The notes under the pieces are model-generated. The model was not told the DNA's origin. It saw nothing but the letters and a program-made list of their open reading frames with translations, and did not search any database. A DNA stretch of 17,827 bases from Echinostoma caproni (taxonomy: Eukaryota; Platyhelminthes; Trematoda; Plagiorchiida; Echinostomatidae): positions 1 to 17,827 of the forward strand of contig UZAN01042873.1 in assembly GCA_900618425.1 (NCBI GenBank). The letters run 5' to 3'. Positions 17,029 to 17,827 of this stretch are shown here, in pieces. The position numbers and the translations under genes are program-made. Each line of letters begins with the position of its first letter. The first letter of the stretch is position 1.

Positions 17029-17827
17029 TCATGAAATTTTAACAGCAAAAATAGTAACACTCCAATCAATTATGTGCTCCCCATCATTGTTCCCTACTTC
17101 TTCCCATCTTTCCACCAGTTTGCTGATTCCATCTCGCCAGAAATCCTTAGTTAGATCCAGTCTCAAAGAAGGTTTTGAGCCAATTCTCAAGATGATCCTG
17201 ATTTTTGAAACCAATATCCCTCATTTCATTTGAAAGACAGCGGAAGAGATGGTAATCCGCCAGGGAGAGATCTGGGGAATAGCAAGGATGTTCTAGGACC
17301 TCCCAACCGAGCTTGGGGAGTGCCATCTTGACAGTTTTTTCGGTGTGTGGTCAAGCACTGTCATGGAGGAGGATCATCTGGCCTTGCCGATCCGGTCTTT
17401 TTTGTTGAATTGTCTCATTGACCCGATGCAACTTGGCTTTATGGAGATCCTTCCCTACAATCATGTTCTTTCCAAGCACTTCTCATTAGATTGAACCTTC
17501 CCAATCCCATTATACGCAAATCATTATCTTCATCAGGTGCACGTCTTTCTTGATCCTACGCTTAGGCTTCTCTCCAGGACTCACCCACTGTTTCCTTTGC
17601 TTCATATTCACACAGAGACACCATTTTTTGTCTCCAGTGACGATTCTGTATAAGAAACGTTGTCTGTGGCCATGGGTTCCTTAATGTCGAGCGAAATTTT
17701 GAGCACCAATGGAAAGCCGCTTATCCTTCTGCTTTTGGATGAGTTCGTGCAAGACCCAAGCTCTAAGCTTTCGAGTGAAACCCATCGACTGAAGGTGGCG
17801 TGAAATTGTCGCAAAATCACAATTCAT
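17029..17827 (-). pseudogene. Mariner (Tc1/mariner, D,D34D) transposase, decayed and partial
   Basis: The C-terminal two thirds of a mariner transposase, which cuts and pastes its own DNA at TA sites. From the right edge one frame reads SRHLQSMGFTRKLRAWVLHE (end of the DNA-binding region). It then reads FLYRIVTGDKKW (first catalytic Asp, 17630-17632; family usually has GDEKW), ILLHDSA-stop-PH (second Asp, 17360-17362) and YSPDLSLADYHLF (third Asp, 17255-17257). The spacing of second to third Asp is exactly 34 intervening residues. In-frame stops lie at 17681-17683, 17510-17512, 17486-17488, 17483-17485 and 17351-17353. A frameshift near 17145-17160 moves the C-terminal DFWRDGISKLVERWEE to another frame, which ends at 17029. 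The first part of the protein lies beyond the window. All three Asp survive, but the gene cannot encode a full protein. Confidence 0.93.

Noticed and set aside
17608..17820. 70-codon minus-strand frame starting with MILRQF
   Set aside because: It is in a different frame from the recognisable transposase over the same bases.
1..17827. Bacterial or phage system, CRISPR array or operon
   Set aside because: No regularly spaced repeats, no co-directional gene runs and no ribosome-binding-site pattern; all clear elements are eukaryotic repeats.

Overview
The window looks like AT-rich, repeat-studded nuclear DNA from a metazoan, and I read it as intergenic or intronic sequence. There is no bacterial gene organisation. 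Open frames are short and lie on both strands, and the clear features are eukaryotic repeats: tRNA-derived SINE-like units, fold-back elements and a decayed mariner transposon. The modular tRNA-like repeats feel like those of a parasitic flatworm (trematode), but that is an impression from the repeat style and cannot be proved here.

Layout. 31-56 is a 5-bp microsatellite. Copies of a tRNA-derived SINE-like family lie at 390-560, 6983-7170 and 16326-16515. A second family of modular fold-back repeats lies at 1641-2003, 8404-8674 and 14421-14776. It is built from a head module, a short linker, inverted arms of about 55 bp and a tRNA-like core, and the order and orientation of the modules differ from copy to copy. 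A third structure at 10522-10846 consists of two tRNA-like units facing each other as a large inverted repeat. A mariner transposase pseudogene on the minus strand runs off the right end (17029-17827), with a likely terminal inverted repeat and TA target site at 16924-16952.

No host gene is identified with confidence. About a dozen open stretches have a protein-like texture, and several are flanked by good splice consensus. They are listed as low-confidence candidate exons. The best is a short frame at 6033-6223 (minus) with a Cys cluster, a well-placed ATG and a GTAAGT donor. In AT-rich DNA of this length several 100-codon frames are expected by chance, so each needs homology or transcript support. 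No rRNA, intact tRNA gene, CRISPR array or operon was seen.
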